From: Gnetum montanum
Taxonomy: Eukaryota; Streptophyta; Gnetopsida; Gnetales; Gnetaceae
Length of the DNA stretch: 64,000 nt
Direction of reading: 5' to 3'
Assembly (NCBI GenBank): GCA_015680685.1
Contig: MNCI01010871.1
Span: 427,770-491,769, forward strand
The position numbers and the translations under genes are program-made. Positions 47,032 to 58,490 of this stretch are shown here, in pieces (position 1 is the stretch's first letter; the number at the start of each line of letters is the position of its first letter). Below the pieces are notes generated by a model. It did no database searches. It was not told the DNA's origin and saw nothing but the letters and a program-made list of their open reading frames with translations.

Positions 47032-49650
47032 ATGGATTCTTCTCACAAGGGAGATTCTCTGCTACCAAACGAAGGTCAATCCAATCAACAAAGGCATGAA
47101 AGGTCAAAATAGCCAATGACCCAACAATGAAAGGTGGTCTATACTCATCCTAATGAGTATGTTCCAGGCTTCACTTTCATCTTACATTAGGATGAACAAT
47201 TGTAGTAGAGGAACATGAAGGGCAACATTGTGTTGTTGCCTGATTAGTTAATTCCTATGATGCTACTCCAACCTCTCATGAAATTGGGCATCACAAGGCT
47301 CAATGCAGAGTATGTTGTGTAGGACCATGACTATCAAGATTATCATCCCACTAAGGCATAATGAAAGAAATATTGGCAATAAAAGAGTCGCTACAAGGCA
47401 TCAAAGGAGAAATGATTCATAAACCCCTTATTCATGCTAGGTAAGAAGGAAGGTGAAAATCCCATCTCTAGGGGTTCTCAAAACACTGATTCTCCTCCTT
47501 TGTTCTTTGATGAATGAGAACCTAACTAGAATTTACAATCCACTATAAACAATCCTGGTTTAGGGAAGAATAGGTCCCATGACCATGGGGGATCCAAAGG
47601 AGGGAATCAAAGTAGGAACTAGGACAAGCACCATAACAAATATAAACATGGTGATTGTGGGCATGACCAATAGAGAGGGAGTAGCAGGCATCATGCTAGT
47701 TCTAGCTCTCCTTACTCTTCACCTTCAACATCCTCATCCTCTTCCTCCTCTAGCTCCAACCGAAGCCACAAAGGGCATGACCATGATGGAGGTAATCGAC
47801 GGGACAAAGATGATTGTGGTTCCCCATCAAAATAATAGAGACTAGGGGTGTGTGCAGTTAAGGAAGGTTCACCATCATGAACAAAGGGATAGCAGAGAAC
47901 ATCATAGGCATCATGGCCATCATATGGGCTATGACTATGATGAGCCTATGCTTGCAATAAAAAACATGTTGAACCTTGTAGAGCCTATGAGGATTTCAAT
48001 GAGGCATGTAAAAGATAGTAGAATAAAATGGTTGGACATGAACAATATTCCCAAGTATGAAGGACGATACAATTCTGATCAAAAAATAATCTTTAAGCCT
48101 TTCAAGATGCATGTGCCTTATAGAACATTGAAAATGAATGACAAAACTAAAGCTATTTCCTAGGAAACTCATCAAGAAGGCTAAAATTTGGTACTAGTTC
48201 TTAGAACAAGAATCAATTACACAATGGAGTACAATGCTTAAACACTTCAATGAAAAGTATCAAATGTACTCTTGAGTCTCTAATCTAAGAAAGCATATCC
48301 AAGGGTGGAGATAAGAAACACATGAATTCTTGGATGTGGCCATGGATAGATATTACTCTCTATTGCACAAGTGCTAGGGCCATGACTTTTCTCAATAGGA
48401 GTAGCTCCACCATATCATAGATGGGCTCAAAAAAAATAAGGATAACTCTTTAGGTCTATGCCCAAGGGAGACATTTAAAACTAAGGGTCCATCAAATCCA
48501 AAGGCTAATCAAGTAAGTGGCCAAAGAAGAAGGTGAGATGAGAAAAAAAGTGTAGAGTACAATGGAAACCCTTTCATCCAAAAAAGGGAAGCCCAATTTT
48601 GTGACAACAAGGAGGAGACACCACTTGATGAAGTGGTGCAATGTAAAACTTTGCCAATATAACAATATATTTCTAAAATATCAGCAAAGGTAGATAAAAT
48701 GTGGGATTATTTGAATGAAAGATTCCAAACTATCCTTAGAATTGTAGAAGAGTTCAAAGAGTAAGGTAGTGGTCATGACTGAAGGAGAATGAAGGAAGCT
48801 AAATGTACCCATGAAAGAGATAACAACAAAGCTATTGCCATTGAAGAGATTGCAAAATATAAGATAGATGATGATGGTGGGTGTGACATCTATCAATAAA
48901 AGCTTCCTAAGGGATGTTGCCCTATTATGTCACACTTGCAGAAGTCTAGGATGTATGTGTAGAATCCTAGATTAGCAAGAAGGCAAGCACCCTTAAGGTT
49001 CTCTTATCCTCAAGGCAACTACAAGTAGTTCCACCAACAGCAAGCCTACTATCCAAGTGAAGCTCCACCCTAACCATGTGAGTAGAACTAGTAGTAGCAA
49101 CACCCATAGTCATGAGGGATGCCATCACCAAGGTAGTAGTACCCTTACTAGTAGCTAGATCCATATGAGCACTATATATATAACAATTAATATCTCTGCA
49201 TGACTCTTCTAGTCACACTTCATTCCAACATCAATACTACCCTCCTGAGTATTATAGAGCTCAAGTTCTAAGAGGGGAATCCCCATATCCTTTCTACCCT
49301 CCTCATCCTTGTACACCTGTACCTCCATCCTCAACTCAATTGCCACTAGCTTCATCCGTTCAGGGCAAAATTCCTACCCAACCATAGTAAAGAAATCCCA
49401 CAAGGGTTGTTAACCTACAATCAACTCTCCAACCAAGTGGTTTAGAAAATAAATCCTAAAAAAGACATTTATTCCAAACCAAAAATATTTCTAAGCCCTC
49501 ACAAACACCTATGACTAATGACCCTACTTCTTCCTCATTCTCTATTACATCATTGAAGAGCCCTTCAAACCAAATGCCTCCCAAAGTGCATACTACCATG
49601 TTTATCCATGTAGTCACTTATTAGATAACAATTGGTCACCTTCCCAAGAA
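47032..49650 (+). pseudogene. gag of E5 (decayed)
   Basis: The ATG at 47032 gives MDSSHKGDSLLPNEGQSN and then a block parallel to E1 (VVYTHPNEYVPGFTFILH, KGNIVLLPD). A poly-Ser tract encoded near 47700-47755, the His/Asp/Arg-rich region, and a gag core (WLDMNNIPKYEGRYNSDQ, 48030-48085) follow, then zinc-knuckle remnants near 48880-48925 (CDIYQ, PKGCCP) with metal ligands lost. The Pro-rich tail runs to about 49450. Stops (mainly TAG) and at least two frameshifts are present. Confidence 0.82.
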
Positions 49651-50600
49651 AAGATCTAATCCTGGGAGTCCCCTAATTTACTTACAAATCACTGGAAAGG
49701 AGCCTTGCAAGGCTCTTCTGAACTCAATTTCTACTATTAATTTGATCTCCCATGAGATGTACAAAGCCTAGAACCTACCTTCTCTCAACAAAAGCAACAT
49801 TCATCTTAAGTTGGCATATTAGACCATCATCATTCCCTTGGGATTTGTAGAGGACATTTTAACCACTATTTGTGGGTAATATTATCCTACTATCTTCCTA
49901 ATGATCCATGTAAATAACTACAAGGGGACTTCCCAATAATCATGGAAAGGTCTTGGTTGAGCACAATAGATACACGACTAGGAATCAGAGACCTGTCCTT
50001 CGTAATTTTTAAAGAAAATGATTTTAGAAAGATTGAGAGAAAGCATGTTTCTTGTATCATGTATAATGACCTAGGGTGCAATTACATGCAGAAACTATGG
50101 ACTATGAAAATCACATCAATCATAGCTATAGATAGTGTGTTGATGTGATAGAAATCTAAAGGTACCTATATGCAATAGCCACAAAATAGGAGGATACCTC
50201 AACTCTATGCATGGAATAGATTGAGAGCCTTACAAGTGCCTACATTGAAGGCATGGATGAGATGGAGCAAATTTGTTGCCAACTCTCTAATGCTAAACTT
50301 GATGACACCAATTGGGGAAAGTTGGAGATCCCTAAAATTTTTAAATAGGAGCCCCTTGAGTTGAAAACTCTACCACCTAGAATGGAATATGCTTTTGTAA
50401 AAAATGACAAACTAGTTATTATTAATGCCAACCTTGCTCCTTCATAGAAAAAGAAGTTGGAGGTGATCAACAAATGGCCAACATCCTTTACTTGGTCATA
50501 TCCTAAACTCACTAAAATTGTTCCAAGGATATGCTAGCATTTCATCTACATGAATCCTTCCATTACAAAAAAAATAGTTAGTTGTAGTAGTAGTTGAACC
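49651..50600 (+). pseudogene. Protease and linker of E5 (decayed)
   Basis: PLIYLQITGKEPCKALLNSI at 49670-49730 includes the position of the catalytic Asp loop, where Asn-Ser replaces the usual Asp-Thr/Ser-Gly. SHEMYKA and IPLGFVEDILTTICG follow. This copy retains the segment that E1 has lost, so it served as the reference for that deletion. The linker before RT (KFVANSLMLNLMTPIGESWR-like in other frames) is poorly readable. Confidence 0.65.
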
Positions 50601-51485
50601 ACAAATTAAAGTAGATTATGAAAGAGGTGATCAAACAACTCCTTAAGGTAGGGTTCATCTATCCCATTGCGAATAGCGAGTGGGTTAACCCACTTGTGAT
50701 AGTGCAAAAGAAAGGTGGTAAATGGAGGATCTACATTGATTTTAGGCTGTTGAACATGACAACATACAAAGATCACTTTTGTTATGATTTGTGGACCAAG
50801 TGTTGGATATCATTCATGGGCATTGCTACTATAACTTTCTAGATGATTATACTAGTTATAACCAAATTCAGATCGCACTAGAAGATTAGGCCAAAATAGC
50901 ATTCACAAATTCTTGGGGGACTTTTGCATATAGAAAGATGTCATTTGACCTCTACAATTCCCCTACCACATTCCAACACCTTATTCAAAGCATCTTCCAA
51001 TAGTATATCAGTAGTAGGGTGGACGTTTTCATGGATGACTTCTCCACCTATAGGGTTTCTTTTGAGAAAGCCTTGGACTATCTTGAGCAAGTGTTAAAAA
51101 GGTGTATGGACACAAACCTTAGGCTCAAATAATAGAAAAGCCACTTGATGGTCTAGGAAAGCATTGTGTTGGGCCATAGAATTTTAGAAAAAGGTATTGA
51201 TGTGGACCCTAAGAGAATAAGGGTCATCTAAGGAATTACCAAACAACTAGAAATAGTTAAAGATGTAAGGTCATTCCATGGACACATTGGCTACAACTAG
51301 TGATTCATTAAGAATTTCTCTAAAATCATGAAACCATTAGTGGAGCTAACAAAGAAGGATGTTCCATTTGTTTAGACTAACAAATGCCCATGTACATTCC
51401 AGAAGCTCAAGGAGAAGCTTGTGGAAACTCCAATTCTAGGAGCACCTAATTAGTCTAGGCCTTTTCACATCATGACGAATGTTGT
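50601..51485 (+). pseudogene. Reverse transcriptase of E5, truncated
   Basis: The open start is MKEVIKQLLKVGFIYPIANS, with VIVQKKGGKWRIYIDFRLLN and TTYKDHF. A frameshift near 50780 follows, then FMDDFSTYRVSFEKALDYLE (51030-51090), with both catalytic Asp residues kept, and KRCMDTNLRLK. The thumb ends at the junction with E6 near 51485, so RNase H and integrase are absent. Confidence 0.88.
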
Positions 51486-53114
51486 GGTGAAAAACCTTCT
51501 GACACAACCAGTGGCAACATAGGAGGTGAAGGGTAAGAATATTGAGGGTGAGGAGAAGTGCAAGAAACATGAGATGGTAATCTTGTGGAAGAATACATGG
51601 GTTGATAGTATTTAGGAGAATGATAACGATGTTGTGAGATAGAGGATGTTGACCCAATTGGAGAAATAGGATGCTAAACATGATAAGTGCTTGGGTTTGG
51701 ATGGTATGAAGGGTGTGACCAGTTTGATGGTGGCCTCCCCCACAACTAGGATTTTTGCCACATGATTGAACACGATATTTTTGTATGAACTTTGGATGTA
51801 ACATTCCTCCCCAATGCTCATGTAAATGTGATAATATTGGGCATTGACCTTTGGGGTGATCATACAGGAAAATGGTACATTGATATGTATGATTAGCAAT
51901 TGAGTTCTTATCCTTATTCCCTTCAACCCTTCTTTCCGATTGTCTATGGTTGTTTTGTCCTATTTCTTGGTTTATCATGGTTCCACCTCTAGTAGTGTTG
52001 GCATCTTCTCCACATATTTCATGTATCCATTCCATCATCTTATTGATCTTTGCCTCAATTTCATCTAGTGATTGTAGTATTGGCAAAGATGATTTCACCT
52101 GCTTGAGGTGAGTTGATTTCTCCTTTTCATGATCATGGACCTTTGCTGTTTTAAGATTTTGGTCCTATTGAGGGCTTTCAACATTCTTCCATTTAGCTAT
52201 TTCTCCTTCTTCTTTTGCTATCCACTTGATAAGCTCTTGGAATTGGTGGGTTCATAGCTTGTATAGTTGACCTCAAGCATACATCCCTAGGGTCTCCCTT
52301 GTTTCATTACAGAGCCCATCCATAATGTGGGACATTAGCTTTTTCTCAGAGAACCCATGGCTTGGGCATTTGTTTAACAAAGAGAAATATCTTTCTAAGG
52401 CCATGTCCAATGGTTCATATTGTGCTTGTTTCCACTCTTGGATTTGTCTCCTCAAGGCTGACACTCTTGCATAGGTTTGATATCTTTCATTGAAGAGTTC
52501 TACCATTGTCAACCAGCATCGAATTGATTTTGGTCTTAAGGACCTATACTATACTTTTGCACAACCAACAAGTATCATAGGAAAGAGCTTAAGTTTTTAC
52601 CACCCATTATCAATATTGTTCCATACATAGGCATCATGGAAGGCTTGTAAATGATGTTGCAGATCTAAATCATAGCCTCTCGAAAACTTGGAAAAGTTGT
52701 TTAAATCAAGCCTGGGTAGACTTCTTTCCTTATGATGCCTGCAGGATATTTGAACAGCCTCTTGTATATGCATTAGGCTCTTTATGACCAACAGGGGTTC
52801 ATCATCACTAGGTAGGTCATGAATTTGTGAGTTGGAACAATGTTGTCTTCGTTTATGTACATAAGAGATCCCTATATAAGATTGAGTACTCCAAACTTTG
52901 TCTTCATCATCATATAGTTCGTTGGTTCTCCAATGAATTACCTTACTAGTTGTTGCATTATCATAGTCTTATGAGAGAGACATTGTTGTGAATTTTTGTG
53001 TGACTTATTTGCAATTACTTCTTTTTGAAAGATATATTATCAAGGCTTCATTACAACGATCTTGGATGATGCAACTAATCTAAATAACTAGCCCCATCCC
53101 TGAAAATGGCACCA
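51486..53114 (-). pseudogene. gag of E6, truncated at the E5 junction
   Basis: From the ATG at 52983 (minus) a frame with few stops runs to about 51520. It contains DNATTSKVIHWRTNELYDDE, RLDLNNFSKFSRGYDLDLQH and HLQAFHDAYV. The open stretch 52273-52512 (MTMVELFNERYQTYARVSAL) is the gag core helix region; then come DEIEAKINKMMEWIHEI, DHPKGQCPILSHLHE (damaged zinc knuckle) and a Pro-rich tail. The N-terminal Ser-rich tract of E1 and E5 is missing. It is the best preserved gag of the family here. Left of about 51486 the sequence is E5 in the other orientation. Confidence 0.85.
53097..53114 (-). other. Primer-binding site of E6 (tRNA-Asp type)
   Basis: TCCCTGAAAATGGCACCA in plus reading, complementary in type to tRNA-Asp with five changes, one base left of the LTR at 53116. 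Confidence 0.8.
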
Positions 53115-53115
53115 A

Positions 53116-53972
53116 TGATGAGTGGCTAGGTACCCCTACACTTCACCATACGAATACGAGCATTCATGCATAATCTAGTCAAACTCCACAAACAAACTAG
53201 TTGTAGTATCTAGATAGTTACACGTTGATTGTACTTCATTGTCTTCCTACCTAGACTAGTATTCACTTATCATATATGATTTAGTCCAGAGTGAGGTGTA
53301 ATATGATTTCTAACACTAAGCTACTCCTAGAGACAATAGAAAATAATCTTTATTAAACTGATAAGCTATAGGAAATAAAGTCTAAGCTAGCCTAAGTGTG
53401 ATGAGCATCCATCCTTAATCATCCATACACATCTTGGACCTCATATACTACGTTTGGGATTACCAAGCACACATTACTTGAGCACTCTGAAATACGCTAC
53501 TGGGTTACCAAGTACTTACACTTCAATGTTCATGATTAAGTCATACTCATTCTGCATTTAACAATAGGAATAGTAAATGATAGTAAAGAAATATTAATTA
53601 AGAAAATAATAAATAACAACAAAAATTAAACAATTAAGACTAAGTGAATGCTACAATGATGGAGTAATCTTGATCTTTATTGTTGATCATGTGCATGTCC
53701 AAGTATGTCACACTCGAATAAAGGTTCCGTACAATTACAATCATCACACTGCGGGCATGCATTGGGGAAAGAATTGAAATGGATTGAAAACTAACAAAAA
53801 GATCCTACTCTAATACTGATTGACTCTCCCTTTCCTGTGTGCCTAAATGTGGTACTTATAGGCTTATACAGGATCCACAATATCATGTATTCAATATCAT
53901 TATCTAGGCTATGATATTGTGTACCTGATATCGAAGATCCAATATCGGGGCTTGGCAAAACACGATTCATCA
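53116..53972 (-). repeat. LTR shared by E6 (left) and a 3' internal fragment (right)
   Basis: 857 bp, starting TGATGAGTGG and ending GATTCATCA. Its left side has a primer-binding site, so it is the 5' LTR of E6. Its right side has TACCCCCATG (reverse polypurine tract) and 3' internal sequence, so it is also the 3' LTR of something to the right. U3 carries CAATATC/GATATC words. Confidence 0.85.
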
Positions 53973-54385
53973 TACCCCCATGACTAAATAACAACTCATT
54001 CTCGAGTTAGACAAAATGAGAATGGGTTTGATTGATTACACAGATAGTATTTTTTCTGTCCATGGTACTAGATGTAAGAAATAATAAGTAAATCCTACAA
54101 GTACATTATTCTTTATTTTGGCTTTGGATAAAATATTTTTGTGTGGAAAAAGTAAATACCTCAAATTAACATTTGGATGTTGAGAATTTGGTACTAGATT
54201 CCATAAATTTAAGGTTGAATGATGGTGGAATTTGATTTGGATATTTATGTTATAGTATTATTTATTTGAAAAAAAAAAGATTTTTGGTTTGTATTTGATG
54301 CTAATATTTCTAGATGTTGTAACCCTTATGTATGATTTCCTAGCAACCTCATGCTTGATTTTAAAAGCCTTAAAAATTTACTTTT
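53973..54385 (-). other. 3' internal fragment of an Athila-like element
   Basis: About 410 bp beginning with the reverse polypurine tract and the conserved word matching GATGAGTT of E1 (ACTCATTCTCGAGTT here). AT-rich, non-coding, ending at the E7 LTR. Confidence 0.6.
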
Positions 54386-55361
54386 TGATGAATCATCAGT
54401 TGGCTAAGATATTGTAGATGCTATATAGTTGATGCTACATTGCATTTGCGTTGTAGCATTCCTGTAGGTGCATCTTTCACTTATAAGTAAATCTATTATA
54501 AGTTAAAGTGATGCTACATCATAGATGCTATATCACATCTACTATAACTTAGATGCATTGATGCATCCCTGTTGATGCATGGGTTGATGCATCAATGTAA
54601 TGTCTATATTTGCCTATAAATATGCAAGCACATGCTGCTTATGGGGCACCTTTTAGTCATTTTATAGCTAGACTCTTGCAATTTCATTTCATGATTTTAA
54701 GAAATAGTTAGTGAGTGCTTGCAATGTGAATTTGAGTCAATTGTACATCATCTTATTCAAGTGGATTTGTACCTAGACACATTTCATGAACAACAATAAG
54801 ATCAAGATTGATTCATATTCATTGCAGCACTTTAACTTATAATAGATTTACTTTTTATGAAATTTACTTTCCATGTACTTAGTTAATATTTACAGTTTCA
54901 TGCATATTAACAAATTGGTGGAATAAGCGTGAATAGTTTCGAGTATACACGTGTATTTGCTTGGTAATCCCCATAACGGTATTTCTTGGTTCATCTAGTA
55001 GCATAATGCTTGGTAATCCTAGTAATGGGTATGTGAGTTCAAGATGTGTACGGCAAGCTAAGAATGGACAATCATCACTCTTAGGCTAGTTTAGAATTTA
55101 TCTTATTCTTGTTAATTAAATTAAATATTTAATATCTCTATTATTGTAAGATTAGCATAATGCCAAAACAACATCAATAATCATGCTCCTCACCTTAGAC
55201 TAAACTATATGTGCCACTAGTCCAAGTGGGAAAACAATGTCTTGTGATCAATGCTTAACAATTTAGATGTCATGCTAGTCCCATCCATAAAATTTGACTA
55301 GATCATGCATGAACACTTGTGATTTGTATGGTTGGACAGAGGGGGTACTGGTCACTCATCA
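54386..55361 (+). repeat. 5' LTR of E7
   Basis: 976 bp, TGATGAATCATC to CACTCATCA. U3 is rich in GATGC/GCATC words (54415-54600). TATA box at 54615-54622. Same subfamily as the E4 LTR, in the opposite orientation. Confidence 0.88.
54615..54622 (+). promoter_or_regulatory. TATA box of the E7 LTR
   Basis: TATAAATA preceded by TTGCC, directly downstream of the GATGC/GCATC cluster. Confidence 0.7.
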
Positions 55362-56382
55362 TTAGTACCATTATCGATGATGGTGCCAGTTATCTAAATT
55401 AGTTATATTATAAATGATCATTGTACAAGTATTAATGATTTATATTTCAAAAAATATTAATATTTTAAGTCACACATGTTATTGAATAAAGACATGTCTT
55501 CTTCACATAGGGCTAAGAATGCATGATGAAAACACTTGTAGGAGAAATGATAGGATGTATACTAAAGAGAATTGGAGTTAACAACCTCAAGTAGAGGTCT
55601 CATATGTGTAATGACGAAAAATGTCGGCAGCTGGAATACCAAACAAAATCCGTGTATACAGTCTTAACCACAGATCCGTGCGAGGGCTGTGCTGGAGAAA
55701 ACGAATCTGCAGTGCCCTGAACGGTCTTGTCGATCAGACATGGACTTACTAAATTAGTAAACCGATGGAGATTATGAATATTTTCGTGGCACGATTTGAT
55801 TCGACGAGTCGCAAAATGAGAGAAAAACAATGTAGATGAATTGTAATAATGATAACGTTAATACGGTAAAAGGAATCAGACACGAGAGAAACGCGTGATT
55901 TCAAGATCTATGCTTTGACCCGAAAAATGAATATTTTGTATACCACGTTACATTGGGGAGACCCCGATTGCCTTGTGTGAAGCAAACACAAAATAACAAG
56001 AAAACTGTCTAAGCAGAAGTACAGAATGGAGTCCGATCTACCTCATAGGCCAGAGATGGGATGCAAGGAAGGTCAAGTTTTGACGTCTATCGATCAACTA
56101 CTTCTGATCAATAGAGCTCACAAACCATGCCAGATGATCTCTCGATCTCTGATCTACTCCTTTTGCCTTGGGTAGTCTCTGCTCGGAACTGCCAATGATC
56201 ACCAATGGAGAAAGTTGTGTCTTCGCCAAAGGGCCAATCACTTGAATTTCCAATGCTCAAGCAAAATTTTTCTTGTCTCTGCTAAAAGATAGTGCTGCCA
56301 AAAGATTCCCAAAATGCAGCTCTCTTTCTCTGTCTCTCTCTGTGTCCCCTTTCTCCTTTTTTCTTTTCTTCGCCAACTGGGA

Positions 56383-56390
56383 TATTTATA
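56383..56390 (-). promoter_or_regulatory. TATA box of the Tat-like LTR
   Basis: TATTTATA in plus reading, TATAAATA on the minus strand. It lies just downstream (minus sense) of the TTACGC/GCGTAA cluster. Confidence 0.6.
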
Positions 56391-56489
56391 AGTTTGAAAA
56401 TATGTGGAGAAGGCATGGCTGTGATGACACGTGTTTCAAAATTTTCAGAAGATCATTGACTTGACCATCCTTGTGTTGAAATTCGTGAC

Positions 56490-57003
56490 AACGCACAATA
56501 TGCGCATCTGCGTATTGTGCATATGAATAAAAAATGTAGATCGGGCATGTCTCCGTTGATTTTGGGCTACATTACACTCGTACGCATTGCGTTGCGTGCA
56601 AGAGCGTACTACAGCACAACAGTAATGGACTCAAGTTGCTTTACGCTTGTTCACACTGCCAAGCGTAGTGAAGCGTAAACAATGATTAGCCTGACGATGA
56701 ATTACGCTGACGTACGCTGCATTGCGTAAAGAGCGTAAAGTAATCAATCTACAAGAAAGAGAAAAGAGTTGATCTGTTGCGCTTCCTTTGGATTCTCTTT
56801 GATGTTTTCGAAGCTCATTATGCTGCCTTGTGTAACAGAGCGTAAATCTGCTCTTGGACAAAAGACTTAGCAGAATATACGAGAGATTGCATATTACGCT
56901 GCTTAGGTCTTAAGCTTTGCCAAATCTGCTGAAGTAAACCGCCTTCCAATATCAAACTATGTTACGCTAAGCGTCATTATGCTATGTTGCGTACTATAGC
57001 GTA
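56490..57003 (-). promoter_or_regulatory. TTACGC/GCGTAA motif cluster in U3 of the Tat-like LTR
   Basis: About a dozen or more copies of TTACGC, GCGTAA or a one-base variant (such as GCGTAC, TACGC) occur in both orientations, often as closely spaced inverted pairs, for example at 56575-56612, 56640-56680, 56700-56740 and 56960-57003. They lie upstream of the TATA box in minus sense. Binding-site function is inferred from position and repetition only. Confidence 0.5.
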
Positions 57004-57474
57004 AAGATGGAAAACATAGTAAGATAGGAAATCTGCAAAAGGAAACCGGAGCCTTGATGTCGCGTGCCTCTTTGCCTTACCTTGCCTTGTTCTCTTTTCC
57101 AGAATTTTGTCACGTACCTTTGTCTGAATTGCGAATCTTCGCCTGAGGCCAACTCACAATTTTCATGGTGTTTCAATGGCCCCTCTTTATTGACGGTTAG
57201 AGGGCTTGCCCGAAAGACGTCGACAAAGAATACAAAACACCGGATAGGTAAAAGTACGAATAGCGTTCATCAATGGTTACTCAAGTGTCACCCTGTCAAC
57301 ATAGAAAAGCTGGGGGTAGAATTATAAGGGGAACAAGGATGCACTTCTAAGTGGACAAGCTAACCTGAGCAGCCATTTCAAAACGTTGTTTGTACTTCAC
57401 CACTCAGATGAATGCACCTTTGAACGACATCGTCGAAGCAAGTAACCTGCAACCAAAGAAGAAAATAGAGGATA

Positions 57475-57969
57475 TCATTGCTCGTGTGAATCGCGGGCAA
57501 GGTTGTTGAAACAAGTTCCATTAGAGGCGAGATGAAGTGATCGGGCCATGAAGGAGGAACTGTAGCACGAGGCCAGAGTCTTCAAAATTGACGCTCGGCC
57601 CAGCATATCACCGCCAAAGAACATCAGACTCGGTACACCTGACTGGTTATGTAAAGGACTAGCCAGATGAATCTGTGAAGCCAGGGCTTGATAGCGATGA
57701 TGAGCGGATATCCCCAAAGTTGTAATTGATGAGAATGCCTTTGGGGCTCTGGGCGGCAGAACTAACCTCTCAGAGGTACCACCGCTGGAGTGGGTGCGGT
57801 GACGGTATCTCCGCGGGGTCAGTAGTATGCCCTTCAGCACATCCGAGAGATCAGTAGAATGCCAGTGAAGTAGTGACGTTGGAGCTGTCTCAACATCCCA
57901 CCCCGTTTGTCTTGCAGCTGCACAGAGAGAATCACGTTCGCTTGACTTGCATGATGGCAGCTTATGCAT
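57475..57969 (-). CDS. Unidentified 164-codon open frame in the Tat-like 3' region
   Basis: A GC-rich, uninterrupted frame between the polypurine tract and the tandem-repeat block. The protein starts MHKLPSCKSSERDSLCAAAR, is rich in Ser, Leu, His and Arg, and has no motif I recognise. It may be chance in a high-GC stretch, or a gene fragment picked up in the hypervariable 3' region. Its neighbours are the integrase end (58491) on one side and the LTR on the other. Confidence 0.25.
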   Translation of the reverse strand: MHKLPSCKSSERDSLCAAARQTGWDVETAPTSLLHWHSTDLSDVLKGILLTPRRYRHRTHSSGGTSERLVLPPRAPKAFSSITTLGISAHHRYQALASQIHLASPLHNQSGVPSLMFFGGDMLGRASILKTLASCYSSSFMARSLHLASNGTCFNNLARDSHEQ

Positions 57970-58480
57970 CCCAGTTTTAAGCCCTGGTAGACTACCGTTG
58001 CTGGTTTTAAGTCTCAGCAGACCATGGTCCCAGTTTAAAGTCTAGGCAGACCGAGCAATGCTAGTTTTACGTCATAGCGAATGGTGGCGGAGCTGATTTA
58101 TGGTCTCAGCAGACCGTGCTGTGGGTGTCAGTTTTGTGTCATGACCCAGGGACAAGTCTGTGCTGGTTTTACGTCTCAGCGGATGACTACTTACCTGTGC
58201 CAGTTTTGTGTCATGGCAGACAACCAATGCCAGTTTAGCATCGTGGCAGACACGTGCAAATGATGCCAGTTTTTCATCTTGGCGGACCTGTACAACATTA
58301 CCAGTTTTACCTCGTAGCGGACGGTGGTGACTTGCCAGTTTTACATCGTGGCGGATGATCAGTACCAATTTAGCGTCGTGGCGAACGCATGAAGGGCGTG
58401 CCATTTTTACATCATAGCAGACGTTTGTTGCCAGTTTAATGTGATAGCGGATGATTTTTGCCATACCTGATATTCACACT
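57970..58480 (-). repeat. Tandem-repeat block in the 3' region of the Tat-like element
   Basis: About 15 imperfect units of roughly 28-37 bp, each with a core like GCCAGTTTTACGTCGTGGCGGA and a variable tail. The minus strand stays open over much of it (58072-58464) because the unit reads R/C-HDAKLA-like. Tandem repeats between pol and the 3' LTR are known in Tat/Ogre elements and can seed satellites. Confidence 0.85.
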
Positions 58481-58490
58481 GAAGATGCAA

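Larger units (their letters stand above)
46021..51485 (+). mobile_element. E5: 5' half of an Athila-like element, truncated in RNase H
   Basis: A 5' LTR, tRNA-Asp-type primer site, gag, protease and RT follow in order. The coding homology stops near 51485, just after the RT thumb/RNase H start (KKDVPF, KEKLVETPILGAP), where it abuts E6 in the opposite orientation. No 3' LTR belonging to it is seen in the window. Confidence 0.85.
54386..55606 (+). mobile_element. E7: 5' end of an Athila-like element, cut by the Tat-like element
   Basis: An LTR (54386-55361), a degenerate primer-binding site (55363-55380) and the first codons of gag: the ATG at 55493 gives MSSSHRAKNA, and a readable QVEVSYV before the break corresponds to the E1 block before HPDEY. 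The sequence changes abruptly at about 55607, the edge of the Tat-like LTR. The remainder is presumably beyond the window. Confidence 0.75.
55607..57175 (-). repeat. 3' LTR of the Tat-like element
   Basis: The right end is set by a minus-strand polypurine tract (AATAAAGAGGGGCC, 57176-57191) directly followed by TGAAACACC. The left end is set by the TG at 55607 where E7 gag homology stops. A minus TATAAATA sits at 56383-56390. The second LTR is outside the window, so the ends are inferred; the left end could differ by a few bases. Confidence 0.65.

Noticed and set aside
53973-54385. Flank of E6 as unique host DNA
   Set aside because: It begins with the family polypurine tract and matches the 3' internal context of E1 and E4, so it is element sequence.
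57970-58480. Regular short repeats with variable tails, superficially like a CRISPR array
   Set aside because: Units are degenerate, spacers are not unique sequences of constant length, there are no cas genes, and the context is a plant retrotransposon 3' region.
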